NCBI GenBank assembly: GCA_037976565.1
Contig: CP137686.1
Span: 28,659,458 to 28,723,457, forward strand
Reading direction: 5' to 3'
From: Mesocentrotus franciscanus
Lineage: Eukaryota; Echinodermata; Echinoidea; Camarodonta; Strongylocentrotidae
Length of the DNA stretch: 64,000 bases
Of this stretch, positions 57,201-64,000 are shown one piece after another. A model generated the notes under the pieces. It did not search any database and was not told where the DNA came from. It saw only the letters and a list, made by a program, of their open reading frames with translations. Positions within the stretch are counted from its first letter, which is position 1. Each line of letters opens with the position of its first letter. Both the position numbers and the translations under genes were made by a program.

Positions 57201-58200
57201 TGAAAGATAAAAGGGAGTTTGATATTTAAATCAACGTTTGAAATTATTTTGTCTATATTAGCCTACCACCACCTTTTATTGAAAAATCAAATACAAAATA
57301 TTCAAACAATACTAATAATATACAAATATACACTGTCTTGAGAGCTAGGTTCTGGTTCTGGTTTGTTTTATATTCTGCATCAAAAAATTGTTTTTCAAAA
57401 AAGTAATAAAATTGTTTTATATTAAAAAAAACAAAAAAACATTTTAAACGAATTTTAATAAAAATTTATTAAATTATTTTTTTATAAACATTTTTACATT
57501 TTGCAGTTCTAATAAAATTTTAAGATTAAAAAAAAAAAATATCTTCTTTTTTTTCAACTCCCAAATATTACTTTTTCAGAGCAACCTTAAAATTGTTGAA
57601 ATATTTCTGGTCACGTGAAGAGCTCTCAACCAATCAAAAACCAATAAATTTTGGATGCAGGATATAATATTAAAAAATAATTGATTTATATAAAATGTGA
57701 CAACTGAAATACAGAAAAATACATAGATATAATTGAAAACTTGAAAGTATGGAGGTAAATCAAAGAATCAAGATTAATGCAGAGGCCAACTATTATAAGC
57801 ATGAGTCGATAGCAGCCGGGAGGGCGGGGGCACATGACGCTGTTATAGGAGTAGGTAGGAGAATGGAGTGTTACGTATAAAGATTCTATGTACCTCTTAT
57901 GTGTGTATAGTCTAAAAAGAAATAGAAACAAAATCGTATTACATCATGATACCTTTTGTGTTTTGGTTAAGGTTCTTGAAGGTCTTAAGAATAATACCTC
58001 TTTCAAGGACCTGTCACCATTGGTTGTATGCAGCGACCTCACCAGACAAGGAGGTGTGATTGCTGATGTGAATGTCTACATCAAGAATTCCAATCTGACT
58101 GCATTTCATGAACTAGATCTTGTAAGTCAAGATCTTTACAGATTGGCTGGAAACTCTAATGGTTTTCTCGATGTAAGCAGTGTAGAGATTGAGAACACAG
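42111..58200 (+). CDS. SRCR-HYR-EGF-Ig-SEA receptor-like protein, 3' end open
   Basis: I read 19 exons, all but the SEA pair symmetric phase 1-1, totalling 3,541 nt (1,180 residues so far). Order: signal peptide (1-44), short linker, SRCR 62-167, SRCR 168-278, two Ser-rich 11-residue linkers, HYR 301-379, HYR 380-459, linker, SRCR 477-582, SRCR 583-693, linker, HYR 705-782, HYR 783-862, HYR 863-940, EGF 941-982, Ig 983-1066, SEA-like 1067-1180. These are extracellular disulfide-rich modules, so the product should be secreted or on the cell surface and bind proteins or glycans. Sea urchins are known to have a very large SRCR repertoire, much of it expressed in immune cells. No transmembrane exon or stop was found before a retrotransposon begins at 59,024, so the 3' end lies in unseen sequence or has been lost. 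The block B exons could instead be a separate start; the broken exon 1 copy argues against that. Confidence 0.8.
42515..42565 (+). CDS. Exon 2: 17-residue linker
   Basis: Phase 1-1 mini-exon encoding GWPGIRPDIWIPSTTNI. Its copy at 48,419-48,469 differs at P to S and T to S only and keeps both splice sites, which supports it as a real exon. No known domain. Confidence 0.65.
42946..43950. repeat. About 300-bp intronic tandem duplication, second copy split
   Basis: Copy 1 starts CAGATAAACAGAGAGACTAA near 42,948. Copy 2 starts with the same word near 43,246, contains the hAT MITE, and resumes at 43,745 through the C-rich end near 43,945. Block B has a single copy from about 48,817. The copies end in C-rich sequence (CCCGCCCCTCCCC type). 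Confidence 0.85.
43348..43736. mobile_element. hAT-like MITE, 389 bp, clean target duplication
   Basis: Its ends, CAGTGGCGGATCCA and TGGATCCGCCACTG, are perfect inverted repeats. GATCAGGG flanks both sides (43,340-43,347 and 43,737-43,744). The neighbouring tandem copy at about 43,040 has the unoccupied GATCAGGG. The interior is two similar modules of about 112 bp, each with GGCACCCGAAAAA and GGGAAGGGTAATTTTTTTTC. Confidence 0.93.
44194..44511 (+). CDS. SRCR domain 1
   Basis: A single 318-nt exon, phase 1-1, encodes a complete SRCR domain. It shows [72 protein letters not shown]. There are six cysteines (group A count), here in one exon. The exon begins right after GATGTAG and ends before GTACGT. 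In-frame sequence upstream of the acceptor is intronic. Confidence 0.93.
44861..45193 (+). CDS. SRCR domain 2
   Basis: A 333-nt exon, phase 1-1, with a pyrimidine-rich acceptor (AAATTTCAG). Motifs: [75 protein letters not shown]. Six cysteines. More similar to SRCR 4 (49,623-49,955) than to SRCR 1. Confidence 0.93.
45402..45434 (+). CDS. Ser-rich linker mini-exon 1
   Basis: A 33-nt phase 1-1 exon encoding DDSVSSASSWN, with acceptor TTGCACAG and donor GTAAGT. Part of a 415-bp tandem duplicated unit with 45,817-45,849. Confidence 0.6.
45817..45849 (+). CDS. Ser/Gly-rich linker mini-exon 2
   Basis: A 33-nt phase 1-1 exon encoding DDSGSGASSGD. It is 415 bp after the first linker exon, and the intron after it repeats the one after linker 1 (TTGATTTCATGACAATCAAC in both). 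Present only in block A. GSG may form a glycosaminoglycan-type site, an inference. Confidence 0.6.
46071..46206. repeat. 68-bp intronic tandem duplication
   Basis: Two copies start AAGTCACATTTGCCAACTG at 46,071 and 46,139; block B has one copy near 52,795. Preceded by a TA repeat at about 46,015-46,036. Confidence 0.9.
46319..46555 (+). CDS. HYR domain 1 (divergent)
   Basis: A 237-nt exon, phase 1-1. Motifs: LQCPDLVSSTDKG, FVGCTYTSHDVFYYGHTWVA, CAARDDLGNYLTCDFMITVT. This follows the HYR pattern of CP near the start, VxC(A)A-D-xxGN-xxxC-F-x-VxV at the end. The acceptor I chose (AATGAAG before GGAAGA) lacks a strong pyrimidine tract; the paralogous exon 52,986-53,219 has the same weak site. 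The domain is clear, the first few residues less so. Confidence 0.8.
47267..47506 (+). CDS. HYR domain 2
   Basis: A 240-nt exon, phase 1-1. Motifs: GDPPSLNCPDVTSTTDQG, ASDNIDHSLPVICSHTSS, FQFGYTNVTCNATDESGN, GTCLFVVRVQ. A canonical HYR fold signature: DN(x)D-P-V-C-G(F/Y)TxVTCxAxDxSGNxxxCxFxVxV. HYR domains usually mediate adhesion and often neighbour EGF or Sushi modules. Confidence 0.93.
48003..48139 (+). pseudogene. Broken copy of the signal-peptide exon
   Basis: Aligned with exon 1, this copy has two extra bases after ATGGCT, giving stop TGA after 11 codons, and a one-base loss further on near GTGACAGAGG. The last exon base before GTAAGC is C, not G. It cannot encode a signal peptide from this ATG. 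Within the larger gene it is probably just intron sequence between HYR 2 and the block B linker exon. Confidence 0.8.
48419..48469 (+). CDS. 17-residue linker exon, block B
   Basis: Encodes GWSGIRPDIWIPSSTNI, phase 1-1, splice sites intact. In the joined gene it follows HYR 2 directly. Confidence 0.6.
49010..49327 (+). CDS. SRCR domain 3
   Basis: Same length and cysteine pattern as SRCR 1. By my hand alignment it differs at 10 of 106 residues (for example D for N and P for S near the start, H for D in DEVHC, E for K before DC). Acceptor GATGTAG, donor GTATGT. Confidence 0.92.
49623..49955 (+). CDS. SRCR domain 4
   Basis: Same length as SRCR 2 (333 nt), differing at 6 of 111 residues by hand count, including D for A twice, KE for IG before SWGTIC, and A for V in GAACL. 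All six cysteines kept. Confidence 0.92.
50280..50392. repeat. CA-rich microsatellite inside the mariner arm
   Basis: Interrupted (CA)n with CGCA units. The opposite arm has a shorter GT run at about 51,991-52,008, so the left tract has expanded since the arms were formed. Confidence 0.9.
50534..51629 (-). pseudogene. Decayed mariner-like transposase
   Basis: On the minus strand from an ATG at 51,629: an N-terminal helix-turn-helix-like part (FLVTEYARTQSVAVVLQEF, GTSTNLNAGYSGRRRTGRGQ), a second DNA-binding part (QRISSRRNGLPLTQSTFNRI), then catalytic motifs IGDEACFSLN, WAQDSAPAH and WPSRSLDLTP. The three Asp of a DDD triad are present; I count 36 residues between the second and third. Three in-frame stops interrupt it (near 51,096, 51,045 and 50,910), and after LDLTP the family continuation appears in another frame. 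An inactive copy of the DUF4817-type IS630/mariner group. Confidence 0.85.
52546..52578 (+). CDS. Ser-rich linker mini-exon, block B
   Basis: 33 nt, phase 1-1, encodes DDSVSLASSWN. One S to L change from block A linker 1. Block B lacks the second linker. Confidence 0.6.
52986..53219 (+). CDS. HYR domain 3 (divergent)
   Basis: A 234-nt copy of HYR 1, one codon shorter (IVQNF where HYR 1 has IGYQNF). Motifs LQCPDLVSSTDKG and CAARDDLGNYVTCDFTVIVT. Same weak acceptor as HYR 1. Confidence 0.8.
53883..54122 (+). CDS. HYR domain 4
   Basis: A 240-nt copy of HYR 2, phase 1-1: YPPCLQCPDVTSTTDQG, ASDNTDLSLPVICSHTSS, FQFGDTNVTCNATDQSGN. The change of SLNC to CLQC adds an extra cysteine near the start that HYR 2 lacks, which might alter disulfide pairing. 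Confidence 0.92.
54272..54505 (+). CDS. HYR domain 5
   Basis: A 234-nt exon, phase 1-1, beyond the duplicated blocks. Motifs: NEPPSWECRDQTSIADQD, VSDNVDPNPSIICSHTS, LGDTSITCEAEDSSGN, AVCTFMFTVQ. More diverged than the block copies, so it is an older duplicate. Strong pyrimidine-rich acceptor. Confidence 0.92.
54506..55030. other. Intron, no element recognised
   Basis: AT-rich intron between HYR 5 and the EGF exon, with a CATG repeat near 54,610-54,625. Nothing else seen. Confidence 0.5.
55031..55156 (+). CDS. EGF-like domain
   Basis: A 126-nt exon, phase 1-1, with six cysteines in EGF spacing: DPCMVRNPCINGECSYIGSR, then YQCDCYDHYEGTHCDV. The YEGTHC end matches the usual (Y/F)xGxxC. No full calcium-binding consensus at the N-terminus. 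Confidence 0.92.
55215..55332 (+). repeat. SINE 3' tail fragment
   Basis: It contains AAGCGCTATATAAAACACTG and an ATT repeat, the same 3' end seen inverted near 55,690-55,740. Truncated at its 5' side. Confidence 0.6.
55690..56040 (-). repeat. tRNA-derived SINE, near full length, minus strand
   Basis: Read on the minus strand: head GAGGTGTCGTAGTCGAGTGG (A-box-like TAGTCGAGTGG at 56,028-56,018), B-box GGTTCGATCC (55,984-55,975), a central part with AATGTCTTTTAGTAAAGC, then AGCGCTATATAAATCCAG and an ATT-rich tail. Its 5' end is only about 30 bp from the Ig exon acceptor at 56,071. Confidence 0.8.
56072..56323 (+). CDS. Ig-like domain
   Basis: A 252-nt exon, phase 1-1. Motifs: GTTVEFTCSFYNAESYMWYK (first Cys and the core Trp), LRIPSVSQSDIGYYFCRGFG (the DxGxYxC signature with the second Cys), then DTKMASIYIE. 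A single compact I/V-like Ig domain. Confidence 0.92.
56904..57016 (+). CDS. SEA-like region, part 1
   Basis: A 113-nt exon, phase 1 to phase 0. Encodes GLTNIHLSNLKFNLTSNDDL followed by SERTSPRYIEISLNISNY. The beta-type opening with N-glycosylation sites followed by a helix-like stretch fits the first half of an SEA domain. Acceptor GATGCAG, donor GTAAGT. Confidence 0.7.
57320..57670 (-). repeat. Intronic repeat related to 21,545-21,790
   Basis: Shares, inverted, TTTGATTGGTTGAGAGCTC, GACCAGAAATATTTC and TATATCCTGCATCC words with the PABIR intron copy. The middle is AT-rich and diverged. Confidence 0.6.
57972..58200 (+). CDS. SEA-like region, part 2, last visible exon
   Basis: A 229-nt exon, phase 0 to 1. 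Encodes VLEGLKNNTSFKDLSPLVVC, then TRQGGVIADVNVYIKNSNL and ending SSVEIENT. GGVIADVNVYI matches the central G-S-V-(I/V)-V strand of SEA domains, and the upstream exon supplies the first half. The acceptor (GGTTAAG) is modest. The open phase 1 end requires another exon, which I could not find before 59,024. Confidence 0.7.
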
Positions 58201-59023
58201 GTAAGAATTAGTCATGGATCATCTTTGTTAAACTCATATCGTGCTTAACAACGTGCCATGCTCACATAATCGGGTTCCGGTTGCTTGCCATGCACACAGA
58301 ATCTCTCATTCGCTCGCGTGCCACGTTACGTACACATTTTCGTGCAAAAGTACACACGCTAATTGTTTATGCTTATTGTGCGATGCGCATTGCGTGCACA
58401 CACGAAAGCTTATTATGAAAAAAAACTCAAACAAACAAAGCACAGATGTGGCAGGGCTGACAGAGTAATTGGTTTCTTTTCTATGAAACATTTACTCTTG
58501 GGTATTAAAAAAACAAAAAAACAATGAGGAGTGTAACAAGCACAGAATAATACCTCAGTACCATAGTACTGTGTTGTGTGCACTGTACATATATATATAT
58601 ATACATGTCATATATATGGTACATACAGAAACCATATGAGACGACGGATTGGTTAATTGACGACTCACTGATAGTGCTTATTTACATCACTTACACAATT
58701 TTTTTAATACAACATACGGATGAAAAGTTATAGTGGATCAAACATAGTGCAGATTTAAAATACACGCACTTGAACCAACCCTAAAATAAACTTTGCACAG
58801 GGGGGATTTGTGGCTGGCACAATAGGGATTAGCACTGTGGCACTGGGTGCATTGCATATGGGGGCAGCTTAAGAGTTAATGGAAGTTAATCTTGACTTCT
58901 ACTACCAGTATAATGTAGCATTGTTGGATAGTCTTGGGATCCTAATAATGCCTCGGGTTCGTTATCAGCTATGGCTGTGGTGGTCAAATCATCATACTTA
59001 GGACACTGTTTCTAACTTGTAAC
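58201..59023. other. Intron or 3' flank, no exon recognised
   Basis: No further domain exon seen. A TA-rich microsatellite lies at about 58,586-58,604. A stretch of GTGC/GCAC words at 58,250-58,420 is of unknown origin. Confidence 0.4.
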
Positions 59024-59079
59024 TGTTACGTTTATTCACTATATAACAACAGACAAGAGGTGGCGCTACACCTCTTACA
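59024..59079 (-). repeat. Candidate 3' LTR, very short
   Basis: On the minus strand it begins TGTAAGAGGTGTAGCGCC right after a polypurine tract (AAAAAAGGGAAGA, 59,092-59,080) and ends AATAAACGTAACA. It has TG/CA ends, a TATATAG word and AATAAA. The 56-bp length is much shorter than usual, though Mag-type elements have LTRs well under 100 bp. The other LTR is outside the window, so the left limit is unproven. Confidence 0.35.
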
Positions 59080-59092
59080 TCTTCCCTTTTTT

Positions 59093-60831
59093 ATAAAGAT
59101 CATGGTGAACATAATGTATCTTCAAATATTTCACATGAATCTCCTAATAAATTTCTATACCCCTTTAACCTAACAAAGCCTTATCTTTCTTATATTATGC
59201 TTAACTCCAATATAAAATCCAAACTCAATTACAACTTCCAATTATTACACAACTTCAATTATGTAAAATTAACATGCAACCTAAGTGCTTAAATTAACAT
59301 GTGTAACTTTTCAAATTTAACACCTTAGTAAAACTATCATCTAAAATCACTTCCAAAATGTTAACTTCAACAAACAAATGTATGCCCTATCAACTTAGGG
59401 ACATGTCCAACTCATATATGGCTTCTTTGCCTATACAAATAACCATATGAACACCAAAATGTAACTTTAACTGTTTCTCCTTTGCAACTAACAAAATCTA
59501 TATGAAGTTATAAACATACATATATAAGCACTGTACCTCTTACTTTTCTCCATCCCCAAAAGAAAACAAAAATACAAGAGAATGTATTTACTACCATATC
59601 CCGAGTATACAGAAATTTACAAAATGAAATAAACTTCAAAACTATTCATCCCTAAAATATCAAATGGTAAGACCGAAATGCCTATACATAAGAATCCGTA
59701 TACGAAGGAGACCCGTCAGAGTGGCATAATTGCTCACTATGCATATTTAAACTACTTTTAAAAGCAAATGCAAAACAAAGGGAATAACCCATTCCCAAAT
59801 CTATGTGATACAAAATAAATCACTACTGACTGAGTACTGTCTAATGCACTATTGTAAAAAGAAAACCTACAAAATTTACCTTCATGCCAAGTACAACATA
59901 GCTGCACCACATTTTGGGTCCACAATCATCAAATAACATATTAAGAACTAATTTTGTATAAAAAACATTAATATAAATATGCAAGACATTTGCCATCTTT
60001 GCAAGTCTAACAAAATTACGTTGTGTACAAACAAATTAATCAAACATGTTTCCCAATTCATCTGCCATGGGAACATGATAAAATAAAACCTATACTATAA
60101 CATAAATTATTCCTCATGTAATCTTATCTCATCTGAACTTACAAATTACTACACAACTAACATACTTCCCATTCTGAAATCTATAAAAGGGAATAAAGTC
60201 CAAAACCTAAATACTGTTGTTTCATTTGTGTATAAAAGGCCAACAAAACGTGGCGTTATCCCTACATATTCCATATATAATTGTACAGGAAAATGCACAA
60301 AAAGTAAAATCCCATTTATCATCAAATAAAACATTTCTACAAAACACATAAATGTGCATGAAAAAAAAAAACATAAGAAAAAACAACAACAAAACATCTA
60401 TGTCTTCTAAATGTCCATATGTTTCTTTGTTTTGTTTAAATGTGTCCACTGGCGCATATGAATGTCACCTTGAGCGTCCATTGTCTTATTCCAGGATAAT
60501 TTCATAGGAAGTTTCCCCGTAAACAATCCATGTCAGCGATTCAAACATCACATAAAATACACCACTGGAGAGCGTCCGTGTGTGATGAGAATTACATCCT
60601 TCGAAGAAAAAATATCCTATAAACTATTTCCTAGAAATATAAATGTTTATAACCTTGCTTGATTCACAATGTCCAAACACCACCGTAAAGCGTCCAAGTG
60701 AATCATAAAATAACTTTATATAATGAAATCAAACAGCAAAGCGTCCATCCTATTCCTAACATAAATTCTAACACTTTTATATTTAAAAAAAATTTAAAAA
60801 AACTACTACTAATAATAGGACAGAAGTTTAC
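59093..60831 (-). other. AT-rich region between integrase and the LTR
   Basis: About 1.7 kb with no domain-bearing frame. Near the integrase end the word AGCGTCC recurs at 60,473, 60,571, 60,689 and 60,740. Probably the 3' untranslated part of the retrotransposon. Confidence 0.5.
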
Positions 60832-61818
60832 TTAATCTGATGCTTGTGGCTCATCCTCTGGGATATCCACTTCCACTGGTGTAGACGGAGATGGTTCTGC
60901 CGTCCTGGTTAAATGGCGTCGATTTCGTCGATACATCCGGCCATCCGGCGTCCTCAACAAGTACGACCTGGGCTCCGACGTCGCCTGGATCACGACAGCT
61001 TTTTGCCAGATCTTCTGATGTCCGGTTGAAGGCCTCATGCGCACTACATCTCCGGGTTTCAAGGGCTGCAGGTCTTTGGCATTTTGGTTGTAGTAAAATG
61101 CCTGTTTGGTTTTGGAAGCCTTCAGTTCTTTTGCTGCCTTGGAAACCTCCGGCTTCAGTAGCTTCATCGTCGTTGGCAGCAATGTTCTCGTCCTTCTGCT
61201 CATCATTCGTTGAGCTGGACTGCTCGTCATACCTTTTGTCAGGGTATATCTGTATGCCAGGATACTCAGGTATGGGTCAGAGTTTGACGCTTTTGCCTTC
61301 GTCAATATGGCCTTGGCTATCTTCACTGCATTTTCAGCTCTCCCATTACTTTGAGGGTAATATGGAGAAGACGTTTTGTGTTCAAATTCCCAGTCCTTGG
61401 AGAACTTGTGAAAGTTGTCTGCGGTGAATTGTGGGCCGTTGTCTGTTATCAAGACCTGTGGGATGCCATATCTTGCGAACTGGGCTTTCAGCTTCCTGAT
61501 GACGGTGGATGACTGTGTATTTTCAAGAAAGTCAATTTCCCAGAATCCTGAGAAATAATCTACAGTCCCCAGATACTGCTTGTCTGAAAACTGGAAGATA
61601 TCGGCACCAACTTTCATCCACGGTTGCTCTGGAATATCATGGGGTTGCAAGATTTCCTTCTGCTGATTCTGGCCAAACGATCAGCATGTTTCACATTTCT
61701 GCATGAAGTCCGTCAATTCTGAGTTCATATTTGGCCAGTAGATGCATTCCCTTGCTCTGCGTAAGCATCCCTCTATCCCGAGATGGGAAGAATGCACCTT
61801 CTGCATCATCACCTTGCG
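60832..61818 (-). pseudogene. Gypsy integrase
   Basis: The minus-strand frame continues from RNase H after a stop at 61,819-61,821. A zinc-binding HHCC part ends FMQKCETC and is followed by a TGA stop at 61,681-61,683. The core has the DDE residues in VGADIFQF, ITDNGPQF and SPYYPQSNGRAE. The C-terminal part (LKPGDVVRMRP, PRSYLLRTPDG, YRRNRRHL) resembles the GPY/F module. The frame ends at 60,832 with an acidic tail. Confidence 0.9.
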
Positions 61819-62766
61819 CTAAGACTTCGGTACCACAACTCTCTCACCTCTGTATACGACACAATCATCAAGGCTCAGCTCATCACGCACATGGAAATAC
61901 GGTCTCAGCTCAGGATCAACATCGTGCTGTCTGTCAGGCCATCCTTGCTGAATGACTTCCTTCAGTTTTGTCATCGAGCCGTCCTGTCTAACTGCTTCCG
62001 CCCGCTCATCCATCAGCGGTTGTGCAATTGGCACATGTCTGGCAACATTTACAGTCTCCATCTCACTGGCAGTGTCATCAGTACAGTCAGTCAGGTACGC
62101 TCGGCTGAGAGTATCTGCCAGGTACATCTCAGGGCCTGGTCGGTAGATGATCTTCACATCGTACATTTGCATGCATACCAACATTCGCTGAAGTCTCTTG
62201 GGCGCCCAGAACAGTGGCTTCACACAGATGATTTCAAGAGGTTTGTGATCAGACTGGACCATCAGCTTCCTGCCGTACGTATAGACATGGAACTTCTCGA
62301 GACCGTAAACTACTGCCAGTAGTTCCTTTTCTATTTGGGCATAACGAGTTTCCGCATCTGTGAGGGCCCTGCTCGAGTAGGCGATCGGCTGGCCATCCTG
62401 CATCAGTGCTGCTCCCAGCCCAACATCTGAGGCATCTGCTTGCAAGGTCAACACTTTCTCTGGATCGAAATATCTCAAGACCGGCTAGGCTGTGACCAGA
62501 CGTTTGATTTCCTGCACTGCTTTCTCATGGATATCGGACCACCACCACTCTACGTCCTTCTCGGTCAGCTTCCTGAGTGGTTCACACTTGTCGCTGAGTC
62601 CTGGCAGGAACTTGCTCAGATAGTTTACAAATCCGATGAACCTTTGGACACCTTTCACATCGGTCGGGTTAGGCATGTCTAACACCGCTTTCACTTTGCT
62701 GGGGTCAGGTTTCAGTCCTTGTGACGTGACCAGGTGACCAATGAATGGAATCTCTGTCACTTTCAG
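61819..62766 (-). pseudogene. Gypsy RT thumb/connection and RNase H
   Basis: Motifs in order on the minus strand: FIGHLVTSQGLKPDPSKVKA, RFIGFVNYLSKFLPGLSDKC, a stop TAG at 62,485-62,487, then RNase H motifs LQADASDVGLGA, IEKELLAVVYGLEKFHVYT, QSDHKPLE and YLADTLSRAY (Asp-Glu-Asp-Asp set). All in the same frame as the RT segment. Confidence 0.9.
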
Positions 62767-63999
62767 TCAGGCCTTCTCTTTGTTCAACTTGAGATTCACT
62801 TCACGGCAACGTTCCAAGAGGTTTCGCACATTCTGATCATGATCTCGCTCTGCCTCCTCCATGGTCTTGCCTTCACCAAACACCAGTACATCATCAGCTA
62901 CCGTTCTCACACCTCTGAGACCTTCCAGTGCTTGGTCCTGTCTCCTCTGAAATTCTTCAGGTGCGGTTGACAACCCAAACGGCATCCGTTGCCATCTGTA
63001 ACGCCTGTATGGTGTGTTAAATGTGGTCAGATATGAACTTTCCTCATCCGTGTCAACATGCCAGAATCCATTCTTAGCATCGAAAGTGCTAAATATCTTT
63101 GCATCATTCAAATCTGGTAGTACATCGTCTATTGTTGGCATGGGGTAGTGACTTCTTCTCAGCCCTTTGTTTAAGTCTTTTGGGTCGAGACAGACTCTCA
63201 ATTTCCCATTGGGCTTTTCCACGCACACGAGACTAGACACCCATGGGGTTGGCACATCTACCGGCGCAATTATTTGCCGTTCTGTCAAACTGTCCAATTC
63301 TTCCTTCAACTTAGTTCTCATTGCCACAGGGACTCTGCGTGGCGGATGGACGACAGGTCTCGCAGTATCATCAAGCACAAGATGATATTGTCCTTCCAAG
63401 CATCCTGTTCCATCAAATACATCCGGAAATTCGTCCGTCAGTTCTTCCATATTGTTGATTTTCCCCATGCCTGTGGTGACTGCCAGGATCTTGTCCTTGT
63501 TTACATGGATCAGTCCCATCTCCTGCACAGTCTTGCTCTCAAGTAAAGGAACAACTCCTGGGTGATCAACAACAAAGAACTCAATCTCGAACTCTTCCTG
63601 ATTCCTTGGATTCACCACATCTAGAGAGCATCGTCCTGCTGGTTTAATCACAGTCTTGTTGTACATGGACAGCACATGCTCAGTTCGCTTCAATCTAGCC
63701 CCATCCAGTTTCAACGCATGTCTTGGAAGCACATTACAAGTGGCTCCAGAGTCCAGTTGAAATTTGACTTGCTTTCCTTGGACGAGCATCGTAGCATACA
63801 GATGTGATGGGTCTGCCTTCACTGTATTGACATCTATCACGTCTGTCACAGTCATCAACTCCTCCATCTCATGTTCTTCGGTTGTCTGGAAATCTACCTC
63901 ATGAATTTTTGATTCCATATGTTCGTCCTGCACACTTTTTTGAAGTGATTTAACTTTCCACATCGTGTGCACGTCTTCCCAAACGCAGGGCAATCCTCC
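62767..63999 (-). pseudogene. Gypsy protease and reverse transcriptase
   Basis: Minus strand, one open frame to a TGA at 62,767-62,769. The aspartic protease motif is FQLDSGATCNVLP. RT motifs: TPWVSSLVCVEKPNGKLRVC, IFSTFDAKNGFWHV, PFGLSTAPEEFQ, and VADDVLVFG, where the usual aromatic residue of the (Y/F)xDD box is Val. The first 27 or so codons read the nucleocapsid knuckle in the wrong frame. Confidence 0.9.
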
Positions 64000-64000
64000 T
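63925..64000 (-). pseudogene. Gag nucleocapsid zinc knuckle, partial
   Basis: On the minus strand, in the frame starting at 63,998, the sequence reads CTRCGKLNHFKKVC, a perfect CX2CX4HX4C knuckle preceded by CPAFGKT. This frame is offset from the protease-RT frame and hits a stop shortly after. Gag continues beyond the window. Confidence 0.8.

Larger units (their letters stand above)
59024..64000 (-). mobile_element. Ty3/Gypsy (Mag-like) retrotransposon, 3' part
   Basis: Transcribed on the minus strand and cut by the window end. Order on the minus strand: nucleocapsid zinc knuckle, protease, reverse transcriptase, RNase H, integrase, then about 1.75 kb of AT-rich non-coding sequence, a polypurine tract and a candidate LTR. 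Domain order RT-RNase H-integrase places it in Ty3/Gypsy. No envelope-like frame is seen. Several in-frame stops make this copy inactive. Placement in the Mag group is an inference from the knuckle and the candidate short LTR. Confidence 0.88.

Noticed and set aside
60891..61427. 178-codon plus-strand frame opposite integrase
   Set aside because: Shadow of the minus-strand pol frame, which carries clear integrase motifs.

Overview
This window is animal genomic DNA, and the best fit is an echinoid (sea urchin). It is AT-rich, has split genes with GT/AG introns, and is crowded with foldback elements, tRNA-derived SINEs and recurrent TACATGTA-type words. Its one large gene combines SRCR, HYR, EGF and Ig domains, a style known to be expanded in sea urchin immune and cell-surface gene sets. 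The organism call is an inference; no rRNA or mitochondrial marker is present.

Region 1 (1-19,330) has no convincing coding exon. It is intergenic or long 5' intron sequence filled with non-autonomous DNA transposons: foldback elements, 3-bp-TSD elements, a 189-bp hAT-like element, and a 1,053-bp hAT-like element that split an older tRNA-derived SINE, leaving an 8-bp target duplication. Short tandem duplications are also present.

Region 2 (19,331-27,779) is a complete eight-exon plus-strand gene of the PABIR/FAM122 family of PP2A-B55 inhibitors, predicted at 308 residues. Its fifth intron opens with about 0.8 kb of GAT/GGT repeat that stays open in the exon 5 reading frame. Its seventh intron carries a large composite repeat.

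Region 3 (27,780-41,680) holds the 3' flank of that gene, a SINE, a very homogeneous 59-bp minisatellite of about 64 copies (32,521-36,322), and two direct copies of a 0.7-kb sequence on either side of the array. One of these copies was later split by a 2.1-kb hAT-like element.

Region 4 (41,680-58,200) is a multi-exon plus-strand gene for a secreted or surface protein. The order is signal peptide, 2 SRCR, 2 HYR, 2 SRCR, 3 HYR, EGF, Ig, then an SEA-like region, and the gene is still open at its last visible exon (about 1,180 residues). A direct duplication of about 6 kb inside the gene created the second SRCR-SRCR-HYR-HYR block. Because almost every exon is phase 1-1, the duplicated exons fit in frame. 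The duplicate also carries a copy of the promoter region and of the signal-peptide exon, but that exon copy is frameshifted. Comparing the two blocks gives clean empty sites for three nested or young DNA transposons.

Region 5 (58,201-64,000) is an intron or 3' flank followed by the 3' part of a minus-strand Ty3/Gypsy (Mag-like) retrotransposon. Its pol keeps a single frame but carries four in-frame stops; the element runs off the right edge.

Exon boundaries were set by hand from splice signals, phase and paralogue comparison. Family assignments rest on recognised motifs, not on database searches.
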